Origin: Protoeuglena noctilucae
Lineage: Eukaryota; Chlorophyta; Pedinophyceae; Marsupiomonadales; Marsupiomonadaceae
NCBI GenBank assembly: GCA_958009085.1
Contig: OY253668.1
Location: 2,084,295 to 2,148,294, forward strand
Reading direction: 5' to 3'
Length of the DNA stretch: 64,000 nucleotides
The notes under the pieces are model-generated. The model saw only the letters and a list, made by a program, of their open reading frames with translations, ran no database searches and was not told the origin of the DNA. Below are positions 10,586 through 21,767 of this stretch, one piece after another. The translations under genes and the position numbers were made by a program. Within the stretch, counting starts at the first letter, position 1; the number at the start of each line of letters is the position of its first letter.

Positions 10586-12895
10586 TCAGGCATGCAGCGC
10601 TGCGTCCGCCAAGTCCTGTGGCGCGGGCGTGTTGGCCACCTCGTTGAACTTCTGGCTCCCGTACTTCTTGTACACGGCCACGAGGTTGGCCCCGGGCGCC
10701 TTGGCCATGAGCCGGGTCAGGTCCTGGGGGAAGGCGGGGCAGGGGCCGCTCGTGTGTCCACCCCACCCGGCATGCCAAGCATTGCATGAGCGAAAAGGAT
10801 ATCAAACGCCCCGGGAGTCGCGACGCGTGTCCCACCTGGGCGCAGGGCAGCACCTCGGCCTCCGTGTGCCCCGAGTGGCGCTCGAGGGCGTAGGGGAGGC
10901 GGGGCGTGACGTGCATGGCGGCGTTGGCGACGTACATGGCCGCGCACGCCACCAGGGACGGCTGGTACTTGAGCATCGCGTAGTCCACCAGGGCCAGCTC
11001 CACCAGGTAGCCCGCGACCAGGCCCGTCTGCCGCTCCGCGTTGCTGGCCTGCGGGGGAGGGCGCGGGTGGGGGGTGTCGGGCGCGACGCTGGTTGGGTCA
11101 CGCCGTGCGGCTGGGTGCCGGCGCAGCGGCCGTCACCTTGATGAAGCGGTGGAGGAAGGGGTAGATGGTGGGGACGGTGAGGTGGAAGGCAAGCTCGTTG
11201 AGCATCAGCTTCTCCATCTGCAGAATCTGCTCCTTGGTGTAGGCACGGTCCGAAATGTACACGAAGTCCTTGACCTCGGGCGCCCAGATCTCCTCGTACT
11301 GCGCGCAGGGACGCCGGCAGGCGTCTAGGACGGCGGGCGGCCGCCCTGGTTGCCCGGCGCTCCCCACGCGGATGGGCGGGCTGCCAGCACTGCCCGCCGT
11401 CGGCGGCGAAGGGGCCCGGCGCCGCGGCTCGCCTTGGACGCGATGAGCATGGCAGTGACGCCGACGAGCTGGAGGTTCTTGCGCGTGACCTGCTTCTTGG
11501 CCAGGTACCGGTCGATGAGGTTGACGGTGAGGTAGAGGGTCTCGGGCATGAGCTTGAACTTCAGGTGCACCTCGACGAGCCAGTCGATGAGGATAGCGCG
11601 CATCTGCGGAGGGCGGGGGATCGGGGCGCGAGCGTCGCGACGCGTGGCCGGCAGGTGAGGGGCCGCCCGGGGCACGGGGCGTGGCGCGCGGGGCGTGCCT
11701 TCTCGTTGATGTCCGCCTGGGAGGTCATGTAGTCCGGGGCGACGTGGTAGCGGGACTGCACGCGCTTGTAATACGCGAAGATGTCCTGGACGTACTCGGT
11801 GGCCGCCAGGGGGTTGCTCTTGTCCTGGCTGTCGATGTCGGGGAGGGGGCTTGGGGGCGACACCACCGACGACCGCCGGCCTTCCTCGGCCCTGCGCAGG
11901 ACCGGAGGTGGGACGGGTCGAGGCACGCGTGCCGGCGCGAGGGGCGGGGCGGCGCGCGAGCCCCAGCGCGAGGGCGCACCTCCGCTCGAGCACTTGGCTC
12001 CACGACATGGCGCTGTCCTCGGACTGCTGCGCGCTGTGGGCGGTGCTGCCATCGCGCTGCGTCCTCAGCCCGTTGACGCGCGACCGGGTCGCGTAGTGGT
12101 GGCCCTGCGAGCGCGGGAGGGGCCCAAGCCTTGCCCCGGCCCGCTGCGAGCCCCCAGGGGGGCGCCTGGGACCCCGCCTCCCAGCGCGCGGGAGGCTACG
12201 CAGACATACGCGCTCGAGAAGCGCGTAGCGCGCGACGGCGGGGGCGAGAGGCGCTTCCCGCCCGGGAATACGAATTCCGACAGCTCCGAGTCCCGGCTTG
12301 TTAGCCGGCCCGGGGGCGCGGGGAAGGCGTCCCGCCATCGCCGAGCGGCAGTGAGGAGCGGTCAAAACACCATCGCGCAGAGCACCCTGGCTTCCGACGC
12401 GCCTCGGGCGCAGGGAGGGCGTCGCACCCCTCGGAGGGCCCCGCGCGTGGCGCCAGGCGCGCCCGCCCCACTCCGGGCGCGCCATCGGCTTCTGGGCACG
12501 GTTATCTACGCGAGGGCACTCACCGGCGCCTTAGAAGCGTCGGATGGCCGTGCCGGGGCCTTGCTCGCGAGTCGCCCTGCCCCCACGGGGTCCACCAGCT
12601 TGTTCGAGAAGTCCTGGAGTGGCCTGCGACCGTAATTCGACGCGGAGAGAGTCCTGCGGTACCCGCTTTGGCCGACAGCGCTGCGTGCGCGCTCCCCGGC
12701 GAGCCCGCCCCCGACCCCCAGTCAACAACCGAGACGGGGGCCGTCCTGGGCGGGCCCTCGAGGGCTTCCGCCGGCGCAACGCGCCGTTCACCTCCTCATG
12801 TTCCCGCTGACCCCCAGGACCCCGCCCATCTTCTTGGCGTTCGCGCCGAAGGACGTGTTCTCGTCCTGGACGCCCTGCCGTACGTGGGCGGCCAT
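10586..12895 (-). CDS. CYCB: Mitotic B-type cyclin
   Basis: Eight exons (12895-12792, 12623-12524, 12104-11980, 11828-11699, 11603-11433, 11298-11137, 11048-10836, 10723-10586) join in frame to 380 residues. The N-terminus carries a destruction box R34-R-P-L37 followed by QDFSN, as in anaphase-promoting-complex substrates. The cyclin box follows with [45 protein letters not shown] and [17 protein letters not shown]; the second cyclin fold includes [13 protein letters not shown]. It should activate a CDK at G2/M and be degraded in anaphase. Introns 4 (GAGAAG|GCACGC) and 5 (TCCAAG|GCGAGC) use GC donors. It is divergent from serine acetyltransferase. Confidence 0.93.
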
Positions 12896-13529
12896 CGCGC
12901 GCGCTGTTTGGGACGAGGGGGCCTCCCTTCTTGCGAACCGGACGAGCGACGCGGCATCAGCGCGAGCGGAGGAGGCCCCGTCGCCCTCGGGCGCCCCGCC
13001 CCGGGGATACCCTAGCTGCCAGAAGCGGTTTCCCGTCCCCCGCCCTCCTGCGCTGCGATGCGCCGCCAAATCGCTCCCTTTCCGTCTCCTGGTCGTAATC
13101 AAGCAGCAACCATGGATGCTCCGGTCGCCCGCTCGGCAGGGACGACCATGTTCGGGGTGGCGTCGTCCTCTCGGCCGGCCGGGGTCGTCCACAGGACCCG
13201 CCCTCGATATCCCGTGGCGATGCATCACTCCGGTGAGCCTCAGGCGCGCCCGGAGACCCCCCCTGTCGGCTGGCCCATCCCTTACAAATGAGAAGTCGGG
13301 GGATGGCCCGGATGGCCTCGCCCGTCCTCGGGGGCCTCGTACTCCTGTCTTGTTGTCGGGCGCCGTCGCCGTCTCGTCGCCAGACCGCGGCGCACCCCGC
13401 CCAAGCCCGGCCGAGCGCGAGAGCTGGATCGAACCCGCGGGCGGGGGCGACGGATGGGCAGACGGAGCAGACTTTTGCCATCGTTGCGTCGCAGGACGGG
13501 GGCATGCCGGACAGATCGGCGTGGGGGCC
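12896..13529. promoter_or_regulatory. Divergent promoter region, cyclin B / serine acetyltransferase
   Basis: About 630 bases lie between two outward-facing start codons. The long open frames that cross it on both strands are by-products of the GC content and show no family motif. A first non-coding or targeting exon of the acetyltransferase could be hidden here. Confidence 0.45.
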
Positions 13530-15230
13530 ATGGCCAAGGACCGAAGGGCGGACAGCACTGCTTTTCTGAACGCCCCGGCGCTGAAGGAGCTGATGGGCGG
13601 CGCTAGGGAGGCGAGCGAGGAGGAGTCGCTCGCGACGCGGGAATGGGCACTGCGGGACGAGCCCGCGACCCGCGAGCGGGAGGCAGCCGAGGCACGGAAC
13701 GGGCACCGGCATGGGGCGCCGAGCGCGGAGGCCGCCGCGCCGGCCGCGCCCGCCTCAGCGCCGGCGGAGGAGCAGAGGGAGCCCTGCGGCAAGATCCTCG
13801 AGCCCTTCTCGACCGCACAGGAGGGGATGAACAAGTGGAAGGCGACGATGGAGTGCCCGGACGCGCAGAAGGGCGTCGTAGCGCCCGACGGGGCCGTCGT
13901 GGTGAGACTTCGCGACGATTTGCTCCGCCCGGGTGGGGCGCGGCTGGCCCGGGCGACTCGCGCGACTCGGCCACCACCCGCGCACGTACAGGTTCCAGGG
14001 GATTGCCCGGAGGCGCTCGTCAGCCCGGCCATCAAGATCCACCGCCCGTCCGCGGGCTGGCTGCCGCAGCCCCACCACAAGTCCCCCACGGAGATTTGGG
14101 AAGTCATCTGCTCCGAAGCCAAGCTCGAGTCGGAGCGCGAGCCTGCCCTGGCGAGTGGCACTGCACGCGCAAGCACGTCCTCTGCTGCGCTTCTGGTGTG
14201 CGCCCACCAAGCCTTCGCCCCCTCGATCCCCCCAGGCCTCCTTCCTGTACGCGTCCATCCTGTCGCACAAGAGCCTCGAGCGGTCGATGGCCTTCGTGCT
14301 CGCCAACAAGGTCGCCAGCCCCACCCTCCTGAGCGTCCACCTCCTCAAGCTCTTTAACGAGGCCTACGACAGCGACCCCGTCCTGGGAGAGTGCCTGCGG
14401 TGAGGGGGGCGCCTGCACGTACCTGCCCGCGCAGGGTGCCTGCGGGGTGGGACGCCACGGCATGTTAGCTGGTGGTTCTTGCAAGGAATGCCGCTCGTTG
14501 TCTACGTAGCGCCCCTCATATGCACTCGCTGACACGCCGCTCGCTGATGCCCTTTGACCCCCTTTGCTCCCGCAGTGCGGACATGGAGGCGGTGCGGGAC
14601 CGTGACCCCGCCTGCCAGAGCTACACGCAGACGATGCTCTTCTTCAAGGGCTTCCAGGCGGTGCAGGCCTACCGCATCACGCACCAGCTGTGGGTGCAGG
14701 GCCGGCGCTCGCTGGCCGTGGCCCTGCAGAACCGCATTTCAGAGATCTTCCACGTCGACATCCACCCCGCCGCGCGCGTGGGCCGCGGCATTCTCGTCGA
14801 CCACGCCACGGGGGTCGTTATCGGGGAGACGGCCGTGGTGGGCGACAACGTGTCGATTCTCCACGGCGTCACCCTGGGGGGTTCAGGCACCGGCAAGGGA
14901 GTGCGGTGAGTGGGAGAGTAGGTGCAGAGCGCGACGAGCCGCGCCGCTGCTCGGCCAAGCGTGGTGGAAGCGACCGTCCGTGTCCGCCCCCGCAGCCACC
15001 CCCGCATCGGCCACGGCGTGCTGCTGGGCGCCGGGGTCTGCGTGCTGGGCCCCGTCTCGGTCGGCGACGGCGCCAAGATCGGGGCCGGGTCGGTGGTGGT
15101 GACCAACATCCCCGACCACTCGGTGGCAGTCGGGGTGCCGGCGCGCGTGGTGCGCGGGCCCAAGCCGTCCCAGGAGCCGGTCGCCGACATGGACCAGACG
15201 GAGGGGTACATCCTAGACTTTAGCATCTGA
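13530..15230 (+). CDS. SAT: Serine O-acetyltransferase (cysteine biosynthesis)
   Basis: Five exons (13530-13901, 13992-14150, 14236-14399, 14576-14905, 14996-15230) encode 419 residues. From about residue 150 it is a complete [39 protein letters not shown], then the left-handed beta-helix with [39 protein letters not shown] and [13 protein letters not shown]. The DIHP/HATG/HGVT elements hold the catalytic Asp and His residues. The enzyme makes O-acetylserine from serine and acetyl-CoA. It ends DFSI, and a C-terminal Ile is what docks into O-acetylserine(thiol)lyase in the cysteine synthase complex. The first 120 residues are charged and Ala/Glu-rich and do not resemble a transit peptide, so an upstream targeting exon may be missing. 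Intron 2 has a GC donor (CTG|GCGAGT). Confidence 0.93.
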
Positions 15231-15545
15231 GCGCCTCACTTCGACGGCAAGCGAGCCCTGCTTCCCGTTACGCGCTCCGCCCCTTTCTGCGCAATGAGTG
15301 CAGTCGCCGTTGCGCTGCATGCCAGGGCGCACGCCTGCTTGTTTCGACCAGCCAACTTCTCGGGTACCGTGTTTTTGGCACCAATATAGCGGCGGTCCAG
15401 CCAGTTCAATGCCTCGTGACGCGTTGCAAGGCCCAGGACGGGTGTTGGGGCCTCGCCACTAAGAGACCTGGCTGGCCACCATCCCTGGGAGCATTAGGGC
15501 GTTCTCGCGCAACAACGCTCGGGGACGAGGCGAATCTAGGGGTAA
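15231..15545. other. Convergent spacer between SAT and ACBP
   Basis: About 315 bases of 3' flanking sequence, slightly less GC-rich than the genes. Nothing recognisable. Confidence 0.5.
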
Positions 15546-16011
15546 TTACGCGTACTGCTCACGCATCTCCTCGACCTTCATGATATACTCCTCCATGGCC
15601 TGGTCCTGGCTCTTGCCCTGCAAGTTGTTCACAGGTAAGAAGACCGTTCGATGCAAAGAGGCCCCCCGTGGCCAACTGTGTCGCAGCGGGGCAGCACATG
15701 CTTACGCCGCACCTTCTGCGCGTTCCACGCGTCCCACTTGGCGCGGCCCGTGGGATCGAAAATCCCCGGCTTGTCGATGTTGCAGTCGCCAACCTGCAGT
15801 CCATCCGCACGCGTCCGCTCGTCGATGGCAGCGCGCGCTGTGGATCGCCCACTCTACCGGCCCTCGGGGGTTGCTCCTCGGGAAAGATCCTCGCCCTCAC
15901 CGTCGCCTGCTTGAAGAGACCGTACAGCGCGAGCTTGTCCTCGTTGGAGACGTTCGACGGCAGCGTCTTGGCCGCGGCCGCGGCAGCCTCGAAGTCCTCC
16001 TTCAAACCCAT
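15546..16011 (-). CDS. ACBP: Acyl-CoA-binding protein, small cytosolic type
   Basis: Three exons (16011-15901, 15793-15713, 15617-15546) give 87 residues, the standard single-domain size. The four-helix ACB domain is complete: [71 protein letters not shown]. The Tyr, Lys and Trp positions that bind the CoA ribose phosphate and acyl chain are present (Y in LYGLFKQ, K in GRAKWDAW). It should carry long-chain acyl-CoA in the cytosol. Both introns are GT-AG. The start lies 194 bases downstream of the CCDC39 stop, on the same strand. Confidence 0.95.
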
Positions 16012-16204
16012 GCTGTTTATGCTGAATGCAACGCGAGGAGTCCGGGACGAGGTGCAGGTGGGGGGATTGAATCACAGGGATGCGAGCATCGCTGCGATGT
16101 ATCGTTGTTGGGGCGAAAACCAACGTCGAGCCTGAGCGCTGTGCCGGAAGTGTGTTTCCAGTCCGTTTCAACCATGCTCATCGCGTTCCCAAGCAAGCAG
16201 ATCT

Positions 16205-19200
16205 CTACTGGCGCAAAGACGCGACGGGCCCCACGCGCTGCGCCCGCGGCGGCACTGCGCCCCGGCTGGCGCTGCGCCCCGATGCGGCCGAGTCGGGCCG
16301 CGAGGCCCGGCTGCTCCCCGGGAGCCTGAGCCCCGTGATGTCGACTTGCTCTTGGATCCCCGCCCTCGGGTACTGCATGGCCAGCCCCTTGAGCTCCAGC
16401 AGGATGGCGCGGTTCACCTCCCGCATGTCCGTCAAAGCGATGTCCATCTCCAGGGGCGTGTCCCCCTCCGACACCTGCGTGGGGAACGAGAGTGAATGAA
16501 GGCGCCTGCAGCCGTGCCGTGGCGGAGACCAGCAGCTTGCGCTTAGCAACTTGCGCTGCCACGTCGCGCACAACCATCGCTCGCGTCGCCCCCGCACCTG
16601 GATCCCGGCCTTGGACCTGAGGTCGGCCCTCAGCCTCTGCAGCCTCCTCTCCGCGCGCCCGATCTTCTCGCCCTGGTCGTGCACCGTGGCGTCCGCGTCG
16701 GCCTTCTCCCTCCCCATGGCCCCGATCAACGCATTCAGCCGCTGCTCCTCCGCCTGTAAGGAAGCCAGGCCCTCCTCGCCCTGCTCCACCTCCCGACGCA
16801 CGCCGCGCTCCGTGGCCCGCTTGACCTTGAGCTTGTCATAGGCCTTGTCCAGGCGCTCCCTGCGTGCGGGCGACGGGCACCGCCACAGGTGGGAGCGAGA
16901 GGACGTGCGCGAGGGCACATTGCAAGTGGCCCATAGTAAGTGCCTGCTTGATTCCCTCTGCTCCAATGATCCAGACGCACGCTTTTCGATCTCAAACGTT
17001 GAACCTCAGCGCCTGCCACAGTCCCTGTGACACCCTCACCTCAGCACATGCCACGCCCTCACCTCAGCGCATGCCGCACACCTCACAGTCCCATCCACTC
17101 CCTCACCTCAGCGCCTGCTTCTCCGCCGCCGCCGAGTCGTGGTCCACGTGTCGGAAGGAGCCCCGGTACCCGTTGTTGGTGTCGTTCAGGCGCGCGAGGG
17201 TCGCCTCCAGGGCACGGACCTCCTTCTCCGCCTTGCGGATCTGAGACGATGAGAAGGGAGATGAATGGTGCATGACTCACAAACGAGGTAAGCGAGAACA
17301 GACGTGGTTTGGACGGGCGACGATCGACTCTGCCCCTCCTCGCATGCGACATATGCACCTCCGCTCGCCCGGCGTGTGACGGCATCGACTGCCATCCCCC
17401 ACCCCATGGGGACCCTCGCCCACCTTGGCGTCCAGCTGGTCCCCCTCCCTCTGCAGCTCCTCCCTCTCCTGCGCCGCCTTGATCACGTAGTACGCCTGCG
17501 TGTGCTCCTCCCCGTCCTCCCCCGTGGCCCTCGACTTGGCCACCACCACCGCGTACTTGGCCTCTAAACGCTGTACCTTCAGCTCCCGCTCCTTCAGCTC
17601 CAACGTCAGCCGGTGCACGTCCTCCGACACCATCTGCGGGACCGACCGAGAGAGGCAGCTGGGGGTAACGTGGTGGTGCGGACCGACCAACGCGCCCCCG
17701 TGTCTACATGCGTGTGTACCCCTCGCGTGCCTCCCCTCACCTGCAGCTCCCTTCACAACATCTCCCATCACCTCTTCTCCCCTCACCTTGAGTTCCCCCC
17801 TCCGCGTCTCCTGGTGCACCTGCACCTCCTGCCTCCTCTCCTCCAGCGACAGCTGCAGCTGCTGCCGCCGGTTCTCCAGCGAGTACACCTCGTCCGCGCG
17901 CAGGCTCAGCGCGTCCTGCAGCTTCTTGACCTCCAAACGCATCACGTCGTGTGCCACCATGCGCTCCTCCTTGTCACGCACTGCCGCCTTCACCGCGCGA
18001 CCCGTCTCGGATATCTCCAAGAGCATCGCGCCCAGCGTCGAGTCCAGGCCGTCGCTCTCCCGCTCCAGCGACGCGTGGCGACGGCGGGCGCGCTGCAGGT
18101 CGTCCTCGGCGCGCTTGACCTGCCCCGTCAGCATCATGTGCTCGGCGTTCACTGCGAGAAGGTAGCGCCAGGCGAGGCAATGATGGCAGCAGAAGGCGGA
18201 AAGGTGATGAGGCATAGCACGAGGGTGCGGGCATCTCGCTTCCCACCACCCACCCCACCACGCACCCCATCACCTTCCTCACTCATCTACCCCACCACGC
18301 ACCCCATCCCCCTTTCACTCACCCGCCTCCAGCTCCGTCGTCAGCTTCCCGATGCGCTCGTTCAGCACCCGCTTCTCCTCGTCCGTCCGCTCCCCCTGGG
18401 CCCTCCCGACCTTGCGCTCCATCATCTGGACCTGGAAGTCGGCGTTGTAGAGCAGCTCCTCCTGCTTCATCACCTGGCCGTCCAGGCCGCGGATCTTGCT
18501 CTGTGGCGATGGCAGGGGCACGCGTGGGGCGGGGGCATGCCATGGAACACGACGTGTGCGAAGCATGGCACGTGTGGAGCAAGGCACGATTGCCGCCCAG
18601 CGACACCAGGCCCACCGCTCGTGCCGATCCATCCCCCTCACCTGCAGGTTCCTGCTCTGCCCCTGGCCCCCCGTGATCTCTGCAATCAGGTCCCTCTCCT
18701 TTCTCCTCAGCTCCCCCAGCGCCTCCGACCGCCGGAAGATGTGGTCCTTCAGCACCTGCACCTCGCGCTGCACGTCTGACAGCCGCTGCTCCTCCTGGGA
18801 CTGGAGGGCGTCCAGCTGGGCCGCGCGGGAGTCCAGAGAAGAAAGCAGGGCCACCTTATCGTTCAACTCCGCGGACTGGGGGGGAGGGAGAGTAGCCGTG
18901 GTGTCGTCACCGTCATCGCACTGCCCAGCGATGGGACAGATGGAGTGCCAGGGGTCCCCCGCCCTCACCCTCTGCTCGTACTTCTCCACCAGCCGCCGCA
19001 GCTTGTCCTCTTTGTCCCCCAGTGCTGCACGCAGCGTGCCGTTCTCTGCCCGCCGCTGCTGCAGGTCCCCCCGCACGCGCAGGATCGTGTTGCGCAGCAC
19101 CGTCAGCTCGTCCTCGAGCTCCCCCTCCTTCCCCACCTCCGCGGCGTGTGCCTCCCTGCGAGATAAGCGACAGAGATGGTCGGCGGGACTGGCACGCCCA

Positions 19201-20815
19201 GTCAGGGGAGCGTGCTTGCCGTGCTCGCCCCCTCACCGCAGCCCCGCCACCTCCCGATCCGCCAGCGCAATCTGCGCGTCCATCTCCCGGTTATTCGCCA
19301 CCTCCTGCTCTAGGAACTTCTCCTGCTGTGCCAGCTCCGTCTGCACCTCCCGCAAACGTGCCTTGCGCGACGCAAACTGCTCCGACGCGTCCTGGATGGC
19401 CTGCACGCGAAACAGGAGAGCGCCGCCGCATGTTCGAATCCATCATTTTCAACGCATCGGCGTCCGCGGGGAGCCAGGCGCCCGGCCGCGTCGCAGTGCC
19501 TTGCCTGGTCTCGCTGCCGGACCGTGTCCAGCGCGGCCTCCCACTGCCGCACGAGCTCCTGCCGGTCCGCATGCAGCTGACGGAAGTCCTCCGCCGTCTT
19601 GTCCAGCTGAATCTGAACCCCCTGCGTCTCCGTGACCTCCGCCTCGAGCGCGCCCGACGCCTCGGCCACCTGCCGTGTCACTTTCTCGATCGCCAGGCCG
19701 AGGTCGCGGACCTTCCCGTCATCCTGCTTCGTATACTGCGAACACAGAACCGACAGAAGGCTCCGCATCGCCTGGAAACGGCTTCGCGCGGGCAGGCGAA
19801 GGCGGAAAAGCGTCGCGAGGACAGGCGGGACGGCACGACGGCCCGGCGCGGCCACGCGCCTTCTCCAGCACGGCGTTGTCCTCTTCCTTTTGCCGGGACG
19901 CCATCGCCCACTGCTCCAGCTCCTCCTGGTTCCAGTTCATCTGCAACTTGAACTGGTCCATGCGCTCCGTGCCGCGCTGGATCTCGCTCTGCGCCGTCGT
20001 GGCCCTGCGAATGACGCAAAACGTACCAACGCTTGCGACGGGCAGGTGCGGGGATGCAGACGGCGCGCATGCGACCCGGCGCGGCGTGGCATCCCTGCGA
20101 GGCGCTGTGCAGACCCGCGCCGTCCCGACACAACGGGGGCGCCGCAGTCCCGTGCTGCAAGCGACGCGACATTATAGCGGCATCACTTGGTGGAGTACGC
20201 ACCGGCGGTACAGGTCCTCCTGCTCCTTCTGCAAGCGATTGATGTCGACCTCCATGCGGCCCACCTCCCGCTGCGACAGCGCCTTCAAATGCCTCTCCGT
20301 GTCGACCTCCTTCCGCTTTGTCTCCACGCGCGCCTGAGGACGTGGCGGTGTGTTCGAGAGATCACAGGACGCCCCGCGTGGACGCTCCTTCCGAGCAGGG
20401 GAGGCCGCCCGCGCGAGCTGCGGGCCGGCCCTCGGGGCGCGCCTCGCCTGGGTGTACTGAATTTCCGATTGCACGTTCTTCAGGTGGTCCGACATGATAT
20501 TGATGCGGTCCTTGTTCTCGTCCAAAGCGAGCCCTGGGGAACGCCGCGGACAGGAGCAGCTTGCGGGTCTTTCTCGGCCCGACAGTCCCCTCGGGATGAA
20601 TTAGAGGATTTATGTGTCCTGATAGTGCCCCTAACAGCGGCGCACGACAGCTCTTCGCGCAGCCAGGCTCGCCCACCTGTCTGTTCAAGCTGCTTCTCCA
20701 TATGGCGGACTTGCTCATTGAGTCGCTTGTTCTCCTCGTTCGCGAAGGGCGGGAGGAAGTTGTCCTCGGTCTCCGGGTCCGGCCCGGAGGCCGGAGGGCC
20801 TTGCTCTGGCTGCAT
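16205..20815 (-). CDS. CCDC39: Axonemal ruler protein CCDC39 (FAP59)
   Basis: A multi-exon, almost wholly coiled-coil protein. The start at 20815 leads quickly into FANEENKRLNEQV, the conserved ANEENK motif at the N-terminus of CCDC39. Further family blocks are QMNWNQEELEQWAMAS, QAYYVIKAAQEREELQ (near 17480) and, at the C-terminus, DTPLEMDIALTDMREVNRAI followed by a Ser/Arg-rich tail to the stop at 16205. CCDC39 and CCDC40 form the 96-nm ruler on doublet microtubules that places inner dynein arms and radial spokes. Its presence implies that the organism can build a motile flagellum, or did so recently. Exon limits were not all resolved. The intron near 17000-17100 contains repeated copies of its own 5' splice site. 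Divergent from the DUF445-like gene. Confidence 0.9.
16998..17118 (-). repeat. Repeated exon-end/splice-donor unit in a CCDC39 intron
   Basis: On the minus strand the real exon end GCGCTGAG|GTGAGGG (about 17100-17118) recurs in the intron at 17056-17075 and 17033-17052, with a partial copy at 17004-17017. Each copy has a full GTGAGG donor preceded by the same exon-like sequence. Confidence 0.7.
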
Positions 20816-21308
20816 GGCTCACTCCCAAGACATGTAGCGCGAGCGTCAATACTCCACTCGCTCGCTCAGGGCTGCCGCCAACGGAGCGGCGTCCCAGGTT
20901 TACGACAGAGCGCGGCCAGTGGCGCAGGGAAGGAGGGCCAGTACCTCTGGCAGGCCACTGGCGTCTGCTGCTCATCACGAAGGAGGGAACACGGCCAGGG
21001 GGACGTGGCACCTTGCGAGGATTTGAAATGCACCCGTGCTCCACTGAAGAGAAGAAGCGCAGGACTGCACGCGAGACGCTGCTGGCACTGTGAACAAGGA
21101 GCGGGCATTAAACCTGCCTGGCCACTACGCATTTCCATCGCTCTCGGCAGCGGCACGCGCTGTTAGGAAGGAGGCGGCCGGCGTGCCGGGCGGGCCGGGG
21201 AATTACATGGCGGGAACGTGAGAGGCGGCTGGACCGTAGGCTGCGAAATTTGCATCCGTCTCGATGCTTCCGGGTCCGACAGAGTGCGAGCCATATGCGA
21301 CCTTAGTG
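20816..21308. promoter_or_regulatory. Divergent region between CCDC39 and the DUF445-like gene
   Basis: About 490 bases upstream of the CCDC39 ATG. No TATA box or conserved element stands out. The first exon of the rightward gene may begin in or just after this stretch. Confidence 0.4.
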
Positions 21309-21767
21309 ATGAACGACCAAAACGCGCCGCTCCCCGCGATACTGCAGTGTGGACGCGCTAGAGGCTGGACTTCGGCATGGTGACGCCCCTGGCCCGGTGC
21401 CGCGTTCTCGTCCCGAATGGGACGGGGATGATGTTCGGGCCCGTAGTCGTGCCAGTGTCATCGACTGGATAGCTGGCGCAGGGGCCAAGCGGTCACGGTG
21501 GGGCACCCAGGCCACCCTGACCCACCTGGGCGTCGTGGCGACGACAGCAGTGGTCCTGGCCGTCTGCGCGCAAGGGGGTGGCATGGATGTGGACCTCATG
21601 CACGGCCCTGCGCACCGACGGGTGATGGGAGCGGCTTCGCCCACTCCTGGCGCCAAGAAGAAGGACTCATGGGTGAGGCAGCCAGCATCGGTATGCCGTG
21701 TGCTCCCTCCATACACCCCGCCGTGCGTTGCGTCGCATGTGTCCTGCCAGCTGCCCATCCCCCGCAG

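Noticed and set aside
12788-14357. Long open frames on both strands (462 and 519 codons) over the cyclin B/SAT promoter
   Set aside because: They are stop-poor by GC content and have no family motifs outside the real SAT and cyclin exons; the minus-strand one is antisense to SAT.
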